Of a stretch of DNA of 64,000 nucleotides, positions 32,877 through 46,105 are shown one piece after another. The translations under genes and the position numbers were made by a program. This stretch comes from Hofstenia miamia (taxonomy: Eukaryota > Xenacoelomorpha > Acoela). The notes under the pieces are model-generated. The model was not told the DNA's origin. It was given only the letters and a program-made list of their open reading frames with translations, and made no database searches. Each line of letters opens with the position of its first letter. Within the stretch, counting starts at the first letter, position 1. The stretch lies in the NCBI GenBank assembly GCA_004352715.1, contig SCFE01000004.1, positions 1,614,321 through 1,678,320 of the forward strand, given 5' to 3'.

Positions 32877-34937
32877 CCATTCCCAAAGAGATTATTGTTG
32901 TTGGTAGCAGTTATATTTGTTAGTTGTTTGATACTGACTTGCTGAAAATCAATGATTATATTAAATCGGACATTTTTCCAGTTACTTCGGCACATTGAGG
33001 AGACAATTATATTTGGTAGAGATCATTTCACATTTCTTATCCCTGAAGTATGATAAGACATTAAATAAATTTGAGGTGTAAATACCAGTTGGGGAAAATG
33101 AACTATGTGGAAATATACGTTCACTAATATTCAATAATGTTAACGCAAAATTTGTATTTTATTAATTCTTCTGTAAGAATTATCAAAGCCTCTCATCATA
33201 TTAAAAAGCAGCAAATCGACCATTCTAAAATAAAAATAGTGCAAAGACATACTGACACACACACACACACAATATAATTATTTAAGCATCTTTAATATAT
33301 ATTAGTGCGCTCAACACCCATGATGAATGACATTATTAATGTCAACCAATTTGTAGAGTGCTGTGTGGTGATGTTAAAATTATAACAGAATACATCTCAA
33401 TCCCCATTATGGCATCCCACATATTCTCCCTTACAAAGAAGCACTTGTTATTTCCATTTTAAAGTGTATACGACATTTATTGTTAGAATTCAGGTGGTAT
33501 TTTAGCAACCTTGCAAAACCATTTCTATAAAATTAATTTATGCATCCGATATCAAGTTATTGATCATATTTGATATTCTACTGTCAATTCGAGGAATTGA
33601 TGGGTTAAATCACAACTCAATTTAATGTAGCAAAATATATAAAGCATTAGGAGTATACTCAGCAACAATTAATTTGAACTCCAATCGGTATAATAAATCG
33701 ATTCTAATAAAGTCACACACATGCAAAAAACTTCACATGCATAAGCTTTTTACTGATTTTGTATGAACACATCATTATCATATTATAAAAATATATCATC
33801 AAGCAATACCATTGATATCTTCTGTAATATCCTACCTCTAAATTTAGGTTTGTGCCTTAGGTATGTCTTATTAAAAATTGAAATGTTTCTTAGTATCTAG
33901 GAATTTTCATTGGATATGCGATTAATAATAAACTGCCCACCATGACTTTAAATACACAACATGTTTTGACTACCTTTTAAAATAATTAAGCTAATTAAAA
34001 AAATAATATAGACTAATTTACACATCTTTTAGTAAATGTGCTTCTATATAATTGTGAAAATTTGTTTTAAAAATTTTGCTTGTACTGTTCATAAATATTG
34101 AGATAAGCAGGACCATTCCCTGCACGAAAATAGCAATATTATTATATAATGACGAGATTTCTCATCAATTATTATAACGATAAATAAATAAGATATAATA
34201 CATTTTAATGTGTTAAAGAAATCATTTTGTTTCATAGAAATTATGTAGTTCTAATCTCGTCCCCTTACTTTTTTAAGCTTTTACATCTCTTGTGCTATTT
34301 CATTTTCCGTAAATATCCCTGTTGAGGTGTGCCATGCACAAAATTATTGGTGTATTTAAAGGGAGGTTGATTAGGGCGACCGCCATTCCTCCTTGTGACT
34401 TGTCTAGAAGCTTAAACATTAATTGTAAAATATTTCCATTCTTAATTTTCAGATGGAACTCAGAAATTCAAACTAGTTTATTCTATAAGCATCATAAATT
34501 ACAACGACTTTATGCATTAAAATTTGCCAAAATTTCAGCCAATTATTAGCTTCGACCAAATCATTTATTTTTTGTTTTAGGTAATTATTGTGTAGATAAT
34601 TTTAATCACGTCTTCTATTGTATGTATACTGGAATAGTATCTATAATTCACAACCTGTTTTCTATAGCTAAATGGGTTGAAGCTTCATTGGGACTGTGAT
34701 TGGTAGAATTGACAGGAGATCTCAGATTTAAAAATTCTAATGTATCTGGATAAAACCAACCTTAATTTACTCCCAAAGAAAGTTAGCTTTAACATACATT
34801 GTGTTCAATTTGGGTTGACCACATAAAATGGTTAAGATCGTATTTTAGATATTGTATTTTGTTCATAAAGAATAGAAATGTATGACCTTATAAACATTTG
34901 CAAAAATTCTCATTTATCTTTATCCATGAAAATGTTA
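32877..34937. other. AT-rich spacer
   Basis: No recognised element; a short (CA)n of seven units lies at about 33256-33271. Confidence 0.4.
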
Positions 34938-35500
34938 TGTGAAGAGCAGATAAAATGGATTGTTTAGGAATTTGCCAGAACACCTTCTCCTTCAACAGTG
35001 CGACGAGAATTTATCCATAACTTCAAGATCAGTGAAAGAGCAACTAAATCGTATGACCTTAAGATATTCGTGGTCATTTTCAGGAGACTGGATCCATCCA
35101 CAATAAAAAGCAAAGGCGATCAAAACCAAAACGAATGAAGAAGTGATTAATGAAATGAAAAATTTCTTTGAAGAAACCCAAATGCTCTTTCAGAAAACTT
35201 TTCCAGTTGATTTTACCCACCAAAACCACAATGTGGAGTATCGTCAAACCCTACCTCTATTTCCATTTATATTATTGCAGATCAGTTCAACCCTTTTATT
35301 GCCTCCACCAAAAACAACACAGAAAAAATGACGAATTTTTAGTGTTCCTAATTTACAATTTAAAAAGGACATCCCAGATGGGACACACTGCATATTATCA
35401 AACGCTACAAATTGTAACATACACAATATCATTTATTGAACCGAAATGGCTATATGCATCCAAAATCACTTTTCCATTGGCCAAGATCCAAGACTAAAAC
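34938..35500 (+). pseudogene. IS630/Tc1-mariner-like transposase fossil (N-terminal HTH half)
   Basis: In the first frame an EEQIKWIV segment, a stop, then EFARTPSPSTVRREFIHNFK appear at 34938-35020. After a frame change near 35078 the sequence reads TGSIHNKKQRRSKPKRMKK, then KKPKCSFRKL and TKTTMWSIVKPYLYFHLYYC, followed by RSVQPF at about 35280. This follows the order of DUF4817-type Tc1-like transposases: a first HTH with (S)PSTVRRxF, the linker TGSVxxxxxxRxKxxR, then a second HTH with SxTTVWRIL, KxLxxxPYK and a QPL-like end. These domains bind the transposon ends. Two stops and a frameshift break it. The DDE catalytic part is not recognisable downstream. Confidence 0.6.
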
Positions 35501-35639
35501 ATACTCTTGTTAGACGGACAGCAAAAATTCTGCAGAGCTGTAACTCTAGACATCAGAAATGTCTTTGTGATGCAGTGATATTTCTATTGTTTTTGAAAAA
35601 TTTAAGCTGGAGTTTTGTCTATTTATAATATAGAATACA

Positions 35640-36514
35640 TTTAAATTACAATTTTAGTGAAATCTATTGATGAACAACATGTCAAGTGAAAGTCAATTCA
35701 ATTTTTATATTTTCTGCTTTCTACTACAATATGTTTTTACAATGCTTTTCAACTTTTGTTTACACATCTCTTGCAGTCGTAGCAACTTTTGCTATAAATA
35801 TTTTAAAGCCATACATGTATTCTAAATTTGGATGTAATTTATTGGATTCCATGCCATGGTATTTATTCAAAACATAGAAAATGGAATAGGGATATGAAGC
35901 AAATTATAAATTTCAATAACCTTAAAGTTCTGAGCAAACTAGAGCACATCTAATCGCATTGTGCACAAACTCATCATATAAATTTTTAATATTCTTATAA
36001 GGTTAATTTAATTGACTATTTCTGCCCGCTATTTCAACAAAAATTCCTACATACTGCAATGCACAATATCAGATGCCATGGCCTACTCCTAATGCTTCAG
36101 AATTTCAAAAATGAAAGAAGATACACACTTCTAACCTGTAGTCTTTTCAGATTTTGGATATATTTTTTACTTTGTAAGTTATAAACTTTTGAAATTTTAT
36201 TGAATATAGCATTACATATTTGGGTGAAGATAAATCTATGTAATAAATATCACATATCCGAAAATCGAAAGACATGATATTGTTAATGAAAACTTTTTAG
36301 AGCTATTTTTTAAACTGTCGTCGCAAGATGAAATATATAAACAAGTTAGTTTCTGCTATAGTTTTTTATCATATTATTATATATTTCATTTCTTCCACCT
36401 GCAGGATAATCCGATAAACTAGTTTAAAGAGATTGAAAATTTTGTTCGTTGTATCCGTTATGACATAATTTGGTAAGTGACCGTGCTTATCTAAATTTTT
36501 CAACATGTTAAATG

Positions 36515-36554
<40 letters not shown>

Positions 36555-36905
36555 TTACACATTGTAGTGCACACTGATACCACAAAGGAACTATTTCACT
36601 CATTTGAAATGTCTAAGAGATCTGTTGGGTGGACAAGTTATACACGATCCATAAATCGCTAGCTGCTCATGGAAAACTCTTAGACCAATTGTTTTGTCAT
36701 CCAATGACAACTTTAATTGTTTAGGCCGTTGAGAATTATTACATAATTATTTACTATTTAATATGTATTGATTATTCCATTGTTTACAACATGAAAGGGA
36801 AATGCATTAAAAAGGTAGAATTTTAGAAAATAAATGTAACACATAAAATCAGCTTCTTTGGAGTATAGCACCACATATAAATGCGAAGAGCAATAGCAGC
36901 ATATG

Positions 36906-36940
<35 letters not shown>

Positions 36941-39467
36941 TGGTGTTCTACTTTGAATCTGCCACCCACTTCCCCAATGATATGCACCATTATTTTATAT
37001 GATAATTAGCATGCTTTGGGATTCAATTCATTCATGGTTAAAGGATATATCCGGTATACTATCTTTTTCATGTGTCACAATGAAAAGATTTCCATTTGTT
37101 AAATCTGATAACCTTGAGTGGCTTATCTAAAAGGCTGCCTCAACGCCCAATGCAGAGGGTAGGAAAATGACTGTTTAAGTAGTTTGTGACTGGTCAATAA
37201 TAATGGTCCAATCTTGGTATACAATATAGCTTTCGGTACGACAACAATATGCACAAGTTTTGTCGCAAGTTAGAAATTTGTATTTTTAATATGGCAGGAA
37301 CCGCATTCAAAAATTGAATTTTTTGCAAAGGTAGATCTTTTTAGAAGAACATAGCTCAGTCAGGTTTAGTCTAATATTTAAATTTTTATACCAATCGATT
37401 GCCCATCAATCGAACTCTATCACAGTATCAATTCATCACATCCTTGAAAATTTTCGGATTTTGCGGGATAGACGGTAACTTTAATTAAATGTCATCCAAG
37501 GCTAATATGAACTAAAGTTAAAATCCGCAAAATTTTAAAAATTCTGACACAAGCGCGCTCAAACGATATTTATACTAAATACAAATTTTAATGAGTTTCT
37601 AAATAAATAGCTGTCTAAGCTAATATATGAAATGGTACAAATTGGCCTCTTAATAGTAATTTTAAATTGTTTGAAGATATTTGAGAAACACCACTTTTAA
37701 GATTACTGCCTATTTCTGTATTTCTTAACGAATTCCTGCTTCCGTTTGCTGTGAGTAGGAATCGGAAAAATAGTTGGCAAAAAACCTGAAAATAGTCACT
37801 ATATAGTTTTCAAAAACTTTTAAAATAGCTGTAAGAAATTGTCATTTAGTAGTAAAATGAATCTATGATACGTTATGAGGTCAAAAAGAAACATCAAATA
37901 AACATTCTGATATATCATATTTACAACTTAAATACAAAAATAATTATATACGAACTCTCCATTCGCCTTCAAAACGACATAAATAAGCACTTGTATACAG
38001 TTCTTGCAACTATATTGCTTCTGTAAAATATTTTTTAAGAATTTGGACGATGATGTATATCTTCCGCACATATTTTGTATACATGTCACCAACTATTAAA
38101 GGTGCCTAAAAGTACGGAATAATTAAAATATTTAAAAACAGTCAGTGTTAAGATAAACATATGGACCTAAAGAATTTGGTCAAAAAAACTTTTTTTCGTT
38201 TCCTAGTTATGAGACACAATTCAAATGAGATAAGTTCAAAAATTCATGCACCTCATGTTCTTGCAGCTGGCTTCTCTTTCTTTTCTATCATAGCACACAA
38301 AGAAACCAAAAATTATATTGATCGGAGAAGTCACTGAAATTTAAAAAGGGATTGTTTAACTTTTCATGAATGTGGTTCAATACAAACAATTTAATTATTT
38401 TTCACAAGTCATTATCATTATAGAGCATTCCATTAATTACAGCTTAGTCCAAAGAACGCTCTGTTTAATCAACTCACCTTGGGCTAACTAATTGAGCATG
38501 AAACAGGCTGCCTTATGAAATTTATTCAACTCATTGGACTGTATTCGAATGTGGGGAGTGACCGAGAGCGTTGTATCCCTAGAACTAAAATAAAAGAATC
38601 TTCGAGAATTAAAACTTCGGAGCTTGATATTCTTTTGACAAACAAAAAATAAGCAATTAGACTTAATGATAACATGATCGTAACAAAGTGCAAAAACAAA
38701 TCAATATTGTTTTCAATGTAAACGTGATATAGGTGATCATGTGATTACACAATGTAAATGGGCGTTTGAAGTGTAGTCAGCAGCGTGTTTTTTATTTCGA
38801 AGAGGTTAAACCACTAAACACATTTTTTTGTCAGATTGAGCTCATAGGAAATAATCCAATTCTGTTCTAGGCGCCTAATATACCAAATGAAATCCCCAAA
38901 ATACTGTGCATAAGCAAATGCTATTCCAGAGTCTTAAAATCTTCAATATCCGTCTTCGTGGAAACAGGTGTTTTTAAGTGTTTTACGAACGAACAAAGAT
39001 TCTGATACATCTCATCTCAATCCCAACTCCTACTATGAGTCTAGATAAATGTGAATTGTGTTTCCTATTAGAAGCAATATAAAATAATCAAGATAATAAT
39101 CAATTTGCGAATCGTAGAAGACTATAATTTCTTGATGTTTTTTATGCATATCACATGAAATTACAAAAGGACTTGATGACAGCTATAAAATTGTTAGTTC
39201 TGTGTATTCCTTGGCTATTTAGCAATTTTCACTTATGCGCTTCAAAACAAACTTTTCAGTAAAGACTTTTTGCACTGTAGAGATACTCATCCTTGCCTTG
39301 CATAATAGATTAGCTATGATATGTTATGTTTTAATCAAGCTTCTCTATATGTAACAGTATAAGTATCTCAAAGCTGCCCAATGTCTAGCCCACTATTTAC
39401 TACTTATACTGATAATCTAAACGCAATACCATTAATGATGCACACTCGGACGATACGAGAATATTAA
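35640..39467. other. AT-rich spacer with (TA)n runs
   Basis: (TA)n tracts lie at about 36516-36548 and 36909-36938. No coding sequence recognised. Confidence 0.4.
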
Positions 39468-39594
39468 CCCATTTATGCCTAAGCTCACAATTTTTGGAAT
39501 ATTGTTAAATAACTTTGCACATAGGACTAATAGAACACATGTAACGCATTTATATTGCTTTTGAACAAAAAACTTAAATTTTCTACACAATACA

Positions 39595-39627
39595 GGGCGT
39601 CCTATACATAGGTCACTAGGCATATCT
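39595..39627 (+). repeat. piggyBac subterminal inverted repeat, left
   Basis: GGGCGTCCTATACATAGG then TCACTAGGCATAT matches, inverted, GTGTCCTATATGTAAG then ATACTAGGCACATATG at 41049-41083, with several mismatches. ATAGGTCAC(T/C)A(A/G)GCATA also recurs just inside the right end (41423-41440). Confidence 0.65.
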
Positions 39628-39745
39628 ACTAATGAAATACAACAGAAAATCAAAATTTGTAAAACTATAAAAAATAAACAAAGTAACAACAAGAAAACAT
39701 TTATAGGCAATCCTTCATAGAACAAAACACTTGTATATAACTATT

Positions 39746-40872
39746 TCATTGCTTATTATGATAATCTTTGAAGCATTTCACGAAGACCCAGTGGTTATAG
39801 AAGTCGTATCTGAGGTGATCTTGCCTTTTCCAGCGACATACAATAATTTCATTTTTGGCGTCTGTTCTGAAATCATATGCTCCTCTTTCTTTCTTCTTCA
39901 ATGTAACTTTATTTTCCAGGTGACACTTTTCAATTCTATTTTCTCCTACCGTTCTGTACCCTTTACCGATAAATCTTTCAAGGATGTTACTGTTTTCACA
40001 CTAGTGAAAAAATTGTTAAAACACAAATGGAATTGTTGTTTTCATGGTTGAGTAGAGTTTCAGCAAACTTTATTACAATGCGCTCACCCAACCCACAGCC
40101 ATCATTTGCATTTTTCTTCTCATTGCCTTGATAAAAATCAAACCAAACTCAATACCTTAATGTAGTAGCATCACACCAACTTGTCAACTTTGTTGAGTTG
40201 GTGGTTGTCAGCAAAATGAAGATTGACCAAAATTATCTCAAACCTATCCCCTCTGATGGCATTATTGACTAGTCGATGGTGTTTATCTTGCAAGTTTTCC
40301 CAATACATTCTTCGTCGGAGAACTGACACGTAGCCACTCAAGATCAAGGTACCTAGCACACACCTTATCTCTTCATAGGTTACCTTCAAGTTTATGTTAT
40401 TTTGAGAAGCATCTTTATTAGTTTCCCCTACAATTATGTTTAGGAGAGCAGCATCAAAAAATTATTCAAAATACTTAGATGGACTTCGATTTTCTTCTTT
40501 TAGAGTTTGTGTGACACAGTGTGTGGCGGAAAATTCTGGTATTTCCCCACAAATATCCCGCTTTACCCATTTTCTTTCAGTAATGTGTGTTTTTTTCTTG
40601 CATGCTGGCTCTATTTCTTCATCCTCACTAATTTCTTCTTTCAAAATAGCGGGTGCACTAGGTATAGTCCCCGGCAATTTGTTCACTGAATCTCTTCTGA
40701 TCTCATCACCAAAATCTTCATCTGTAATAAATCAAGTCGCATTCTCTGGTGGTGTTATTGTAATATTCTGAGGGTTGTTTGAAGTTTGTGCTGTTTATAC
40801 ATCAACTCTGGTTAGCAAGTCTCAATGTTGGCTTTGATGTTCCATGAATGAATCTGATCCAAATACCCTGAA
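39746..40872 (-). pseudogene. piggyBac transposase pseudogene (PGBD-like), core deleted
   Basis: Starting near 40872 the frame reads VFGSDSFMEHQSQH, a stop, then ITPPENAT, a stop, and FITDEDFGDEIRRDSVNKLP. Next are SPSKYFE, stop, FFDAALLNIIVGETN, and VTYEEIRCVLGTLILSGYVS followed by RRRMYWENLQDKHHRLVNNA and FEIILVNLHFADN. It then jumps within a few codons to DFYQGNEKK and GCGLGERIVIKFAETLLNHE, HLCFNNFFTS and KERGAYDFRTDAKNEIIVCR. Between HFADN and YQGNE the region with VDESM, which carries the first catalytic Asp, is missing. The usual CFDNFFTS is FNNFFTS, so the last catalytic Asp is Asn. With several stops and frameshifts the protein is dead. The DDE_Tnp_1_7 family call is firm. Confidence 0.85.
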
Positions 40873-41048
40873 AAATAAAATAATAATGAGCATACTATGA
40901 AAAATTATACCCATTGATTGACGGTATAGCTTGTAAACAATGAATAATCACTTTATTGGTGTCAAAATATACAAAAAATCTCATATAGTTTGCTAATTTT
41001 ACAAGAAGACCTGCAATATTTAGTATTCCAGAACATTAGTATTTCTAT

Positions 41049-41083
41049 CATATGTGCCTAGTATCTTACATATAGGACACCAT
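41049..41083 (-). repeat. piggyBac subterminal inverted repeat, right
   Basis: Partner of 39595-39627. Paired subterminal repeats are usual in piggyBac ends and probably bind the transposase. Confidence 0.65.
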
Positions 41084-41449
41084 TATATTTTTGTTTATTT
41101 TCTTTCTAAAACCTCAAGATAGCAACAAAACTTTACTAATTGTGTTAGATATAACCTAATTACACAAAACAACACCCTAGCCAATATATTTCTTTACAAA
41201 GTAATATTTGAAATACGAACCTTTTTGAAGATGACTTGATGAGCTTAGAGCAACACCTATTTCTGTAACTTTGGAGGAGTCTTTGTCACGTCTGATCACG
41301 ATTAAAGTTCAATGTCATTTGATATTTAGTAAGGCACTGGTTGTTCAGAACTATCAATAAAGCAAAATTTAGATTCTGTACAAAATAAAGTTTCTGTAAT
41401 AGATTTTATTTGTGGACTATATATAGGTCACCAAGCATAAATGGGTTTC

Positions 41450-44400
41450 CTGTTACAAATCATGGTGATTTTCAGCGCTATCAACATGATATAAATCTCA
41501 CTCTCAATGCTGATAAATCGGTTGAAATAATGTTTCACAGGAAATGCCTAATTGCTCCTACTCTTTGACAAATGATCACTTTTTCTCATTGTTTTCGAAA
41601 TTAGAAATAATTTAGTTTCAATAAAGGTTGGCAAAAGCAGTTTGTGGATCTTGTAAAAAGTTGATTCTGTTTACACACAACCTTTATATCATGGATAAGT
41701 ATCATATCCGATCTCTACTATAGCTCGTTGTAGCTATCTTACGCCAGCTTTCCGTACTGATTATTACTCCTCTTCACACTATACCATCTGCTATGGTATT
41801 CATTGTAAAGGGTTAAACACCACCATTCCTACCAAAGCAAGCTCAATTTTGATATGTTTCTTAGTTGTTATCTATATATAGAAGACCGTGATACAATTTG
41901 AATATTCCCACCACAACCATGTTTAATCCAGGTTCTTCCACACCTAATACTCTATTCTTACCGCTATGTCTGACATTGAGCTTAAAATGAATACAATATT
42001 CTACGCAAACAGTCATTTACATAATTACCAATTAATTCCTTTTGCGCAATTGATATAGATTTTTGTAAATTCAAATCCATCATTTTCACCTAACTTCTTA
42101 ATTAATTGGACTTACTTACATCAAAAGACTGAAGTCACCGACAAACTGAAAAATTGTAATTATAGAATGTTGCAAAAATTTCAATAATTCATCAAGTGAA
42201 ACTGTTTGACAGACATGGATTACAAAGTACAGAGAATTTGACGAAGTAACATTTGATTTGATAAAAAATGGATGTGAATTATTATGCTTGGTCAGTGGCA
42301 TTAGGAGATCGACGCTGCACCATCATGATGAAAACTGTGCAAATTTGCATATACTTATATAAGCGCGTATGGCGGTGTCAATTTAGTTAATTAACTACAT
42401 GAAATATCATTTAGGCATTGTAATGGAGTTTTGAAATTATTTCACATATTTGGCTGCATACATAGTTATTACATGTACACTAGAATTTTGCGGCTGTAGG
42501 CATGGGTATTTCATAAGATAACCCAAAGAATTGGTGTCACTTTTGGCAAAATCTGAATTGACCATTATGCAACAGTGCAACAGTGCAGTGAATGCTACAA
42601 ACTTATAAGAAATGTTTTCTGAAATATAATCTACATTTTTATGTTTTTAAATTTTATGCACAATATTTTTATGTTCTTCTAATATTAAAATTACGTTTTT
42701 TTTAAATTCAGTTCATATAGTTTTAAATTATGCAACTGATGTTTTGAAGAAGTAATTTGCATGCATGATATACATGAGCTGAATTGTTATCAATTTTCAA
42801 GGGGAAAAATTTGCGCTGGACCCAATATTTCCTGGTCAATTAAATTTAGCAGGATAAAAAATTACCATTTTAGGAAGTATATTATAGAAATGAATCATGA
42901 TAAATAATCATCATTCATTATTATTTTTTTTATATTTCGACAAAATTAACTGAAGATAAAGACATTTACTATTTGCATAAACTTCAATACGTGTAAGTCC
43001 ATCTCATAATGTTTACCTTAAAGAACCACAGACTGAACACCAATTAATTTATCATTTTTGAAGTAAGCCATAACTAACATAATGATCTGATCAATACAAG
43101 AAAAACTATAGGGGATGATAATTGCCAACTAATACATGAAAACTGATAAATATTTAAGCGAATTGCTTCTATCATTTGAAACAGTTAAGATGTTCTAATC
43201 ATCAATCCAGTAGGACATAATACACCTCTGAACACTTTCAGTGCTTCTCGCGTCTACATTCGGGCGAGATTTATCAGAAAAATTCCCATGATGTTCTGAT
43301 TTTATCTCCATTGAATAGTTGTTGTTCGGGTATCTCAAAATGTGATCTGCAGGATATCAGACGGTTTTCGTACAGTAGACCCAATGTTAGAGGATTTTCC
43401 AGAGGACGTATAATTAATACTAGTTAATAAAGTTATCATATGTACCATTTATACGAAAATACATTTTGATTCAATGCAGGCTTCCATAAAGTAATTGTAT
43501 GTTAACTACTTGCAATATGTGAGGTACATGGATTTTGGAACAATCCGAGAATGAATTTGTTGTAATCACAAAAACAATCTGAATTGGACTAACAATTGTC
43601 CAATACCTTAGCACCAATCATTGAAAAGCCATCTAGAAAGCCACTATCAAAAATATTTTAATCCAGGCATGCTTAGCACCTATGCCTATATCTGCAGGGA
43701 ATGAAATAACAAACTACCAGTCATCCTCGCCAGCTACCAGTCTTATGTGGAAAGAAAGTAAGGAATTGCAAGGCAATGTTTGCACACTATGTATTATTAA
43801 GAATATACAGTAGATTTAAATTGGAGATAATATCTTAGGGTAGAAGTCTAGTCCAACGTCATATTTGATTAAATAACAGCAGGAGAAGGGATAGTGACTT
43901 AAAGCTTCTTAAAAATTATTAATGTCTAGTTTTTCCATTGAGTTTTGAATTACTTTTGATTAATAGTTGGATAATATTTAATTCAAAGCATAGATTTGGT
44001 CAATTATTTGCACCTTGGTCAGCATTCGTGTAGTCTGTAGTCCTGTCGGTACACGTGTGTACTATATTAGTGTGCAGTTGTAAGATTCCAAACAGGTAAA
44101 AAAATTTCATATGGTACAAATGTTATGCCCAGATTTTTGCATATTCAAAACGCACAGGGGTTTTGAGATCTGAGTAATGGTTTTTGCCGTTCAGGGCAAC
44201 GAGAGCTACTAGAATAAATTTTGTTCATGATTTTTATTGTAATCTCAATAATCATTGGCCACTATGTATGATTAGGATCCCAATTTAGAATTTTTCTGAA
44301 ATTTAGAAAGGTGTACCCAGAACTCATATCTAACCTTCACCTAAATCAAATTGTTTCCCAATTAATAATTTCGAATCTTAACTCTCTTGAGACTTGGTTA

Positions 44401-45369
44401 TTGATAAGAGGTAATCTCGTTTTCATATTGTTGAGTGCTATTCAAAAAAAGAGAACAGGAAGTTAAGCAAAATGCAAGTACACATTTGTTGTTTATTTTC
44501 AGTAAAAACCTGATAGTTCTAAGAAAATATTAAATTTGATGAAATTAGTGTTGCAGAATGCTAATAGTCTATGAATTGTGGAAGCTGAGGCTGAAGATGT
44601 TTTTAAGTTTAGGGCCTCCACCTGTTGGATTTCAGTGTTAGAAGCGAGTCGAGCCTGAGCATGAAAGTTAATCAAACTGGGCTCTAGCAGTGCTTGGTTC
44701 TCAGAAAAAATTGATTCTTTTTACAAAAAACAGGTTTAAGAAATTTGAAATATATTGTACTGCTAGTTTCTTATTTTAATTTCACCCAGACATTTCTTGC
44801 AATTCCTGATTGTTCTTATAAAAAATGCTAAGTACTCATAACTTATGAACAGAAAAAATTATATTGTAATGCTTTTTTTAATATTCGGTTGTAGAGAATC
44901 TAAAAGCTTTTCAAAAAATCGAGTGCTATAATTGCAAAAAAAATAATTTATGCTTTCACATACTTTAAGCACAGGAGATAGCTATTATCACAAATTTTTG
45001 CAATAAGGAGCAGCACATTCATCCATAAATGCTAAATTTTTTACCAGGTGAGCCGAGCCGGGGCATCTACTTTTTAAACTGAACCACGCTATTTTTAGAT
45101 ACACTGGGCATCAAAGTGTTAGGCATTTATTTTTCTTGGAAAAACGTGCTTTTCGCAATATTCCTCAAAATAAGTGGCCGGCCATTATGTTTTAATAAGA
45201 ACTTGCCAGGCCCGGTCCCAATATGCAGCAAAACGGACAATGGTCGAGCTTGTGCCTTGATAAATATTTCCAGCCTGGAACTAGGCCCAAAAGGTAAGTC
45301 TGGTTTCAACGCTACCATATTTTACTAATACTTTCATAATGTTCATCAGATATAATGTTTAATATTCAA
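41450..45369. other. AT-rich spacer; possible decayed hAT ends near 44633 and 45106
   Basis: No coding recognised. CAGTGTTAGAAGCGAGTCG at 44633 and an inverted ACACTG at 45106, with GAGCCGAGCCGG between them at about 45052, resemble hAT ends. The flanks do not duplicate. Confidence 0.3.
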
Positions 45370-45688
45370 ATTCAATATTTCATCTGGGTAGTGATTTGTA
45401 ATTAATGAGTTTATCCGGGTATCCGTGGGTACTTGTTGTTGCTCGGCCGTATCCATGGTTACAGCTGGGTACAGGAACAACATTAAAAAGTCTGTAACAC
45501 TTATAATTTTCACAAGNNNNNNNNNNNNNNNNNNNNNNNNNNNNNNNNNNNNNNNNNNNNNNNNNNNNNNNTAATATTCAAATTCAATATTTCATCTGGG
45601 TAGTGATTTGTTGCTCGGCCGTATCCATGGTTACAGCTGGGTACAGGAACAACATTAAAAAGTCTGTAACACTTATAATTTTCACAAG
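45370..45688. other. Assembly gap flanked by duplicated sequence
   Basis: About 120-150 bases ending CACTTATAATTTTCACAAG occur before (to 45516) and again after (45572-45688) a 55-N gap. The second copy lacks about 36 bases (around AATTAATGAGTTTATCCGGG) present in the first. An unmerged pair of alleles is the simplest reading. Confidence 0.85.
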
Positions 45689-45878
45689 CAAAAAAACCAC
45701 CAATTTCTGAAGTTTGTAAATTAATATAATTTACACTTTAAAGATCATTAATAAATTTCAATGTTATGTTTTGCAATATATGGATGAAACATAAATAGGC
45801 GGTCGGAAAAGCGGCATGGAAAAGTTTTATCCGTACAAGCACTACAACTGGATTACTTCATTGGGCTAGAAACTAGAC

Positions 45879-45881
<3 letters not shown>

Positions 45882-45912
<31 letters not shown>

Positions 45913-46071
45913 NNNNNNNNNNNNNNNNNNNNNNNNNNNNNNNNNNNNNNNNNNNNNNNNNNNNNNNNNNNNNNNNNNNNNNNNNNNNNNNNNNNNNNNN
46001 NNNNNNNNNNNNNNNNNNNNNNNNNNNNNNNNNNNNNNNNNNNNNNNNNNNNNNNNNNNNNNNNNNNNNNN

Positions 46072-46101
<30 letters not shown>
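45882..46101. repeat. (TA)n microsatellite with assembly gap
   Basis: TA runs on both sides of 159 N (45913-46071). The gap probably hides more TA. Confidence 0.95.

Positions 46102-46105
<4 letters not shown>

Larger units (their letters stand above)
39468..41445 (-). mobile_element. piggyBac element with both ends, transposase broken
   Basis: The left end is TTAA (39464-39467) followed by CCCATTTATGCCTAAG. The inverted right end is CCCATTTATGCTTGG, ending at 41445. The right flank is TTTC where a second TTAA is expected. Subterminal inverted repeats lie inside (39595-39627 and 41049-41083). The 1978-bp interval contains a minus-strand piggyBac transposase remnant. TTAA targeting and CCC-starting ends are piggyBac hallmarks. 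A mutated right target site fits an old, immobile copy. Confidence 0.85.

Noticed and set aside
39731-40051. 106-codon plus-strand open frame
   Set aside because: Antisense of the C-terminal part of the piggyBac transposase.
44633-45106. hAT element from CAGTGTTAGAAGCG to ACACTG
   Set aside because: Only six terminal bases pair and the 8-bp flanks (TTGGATTT and GGCATCAA) do not match.
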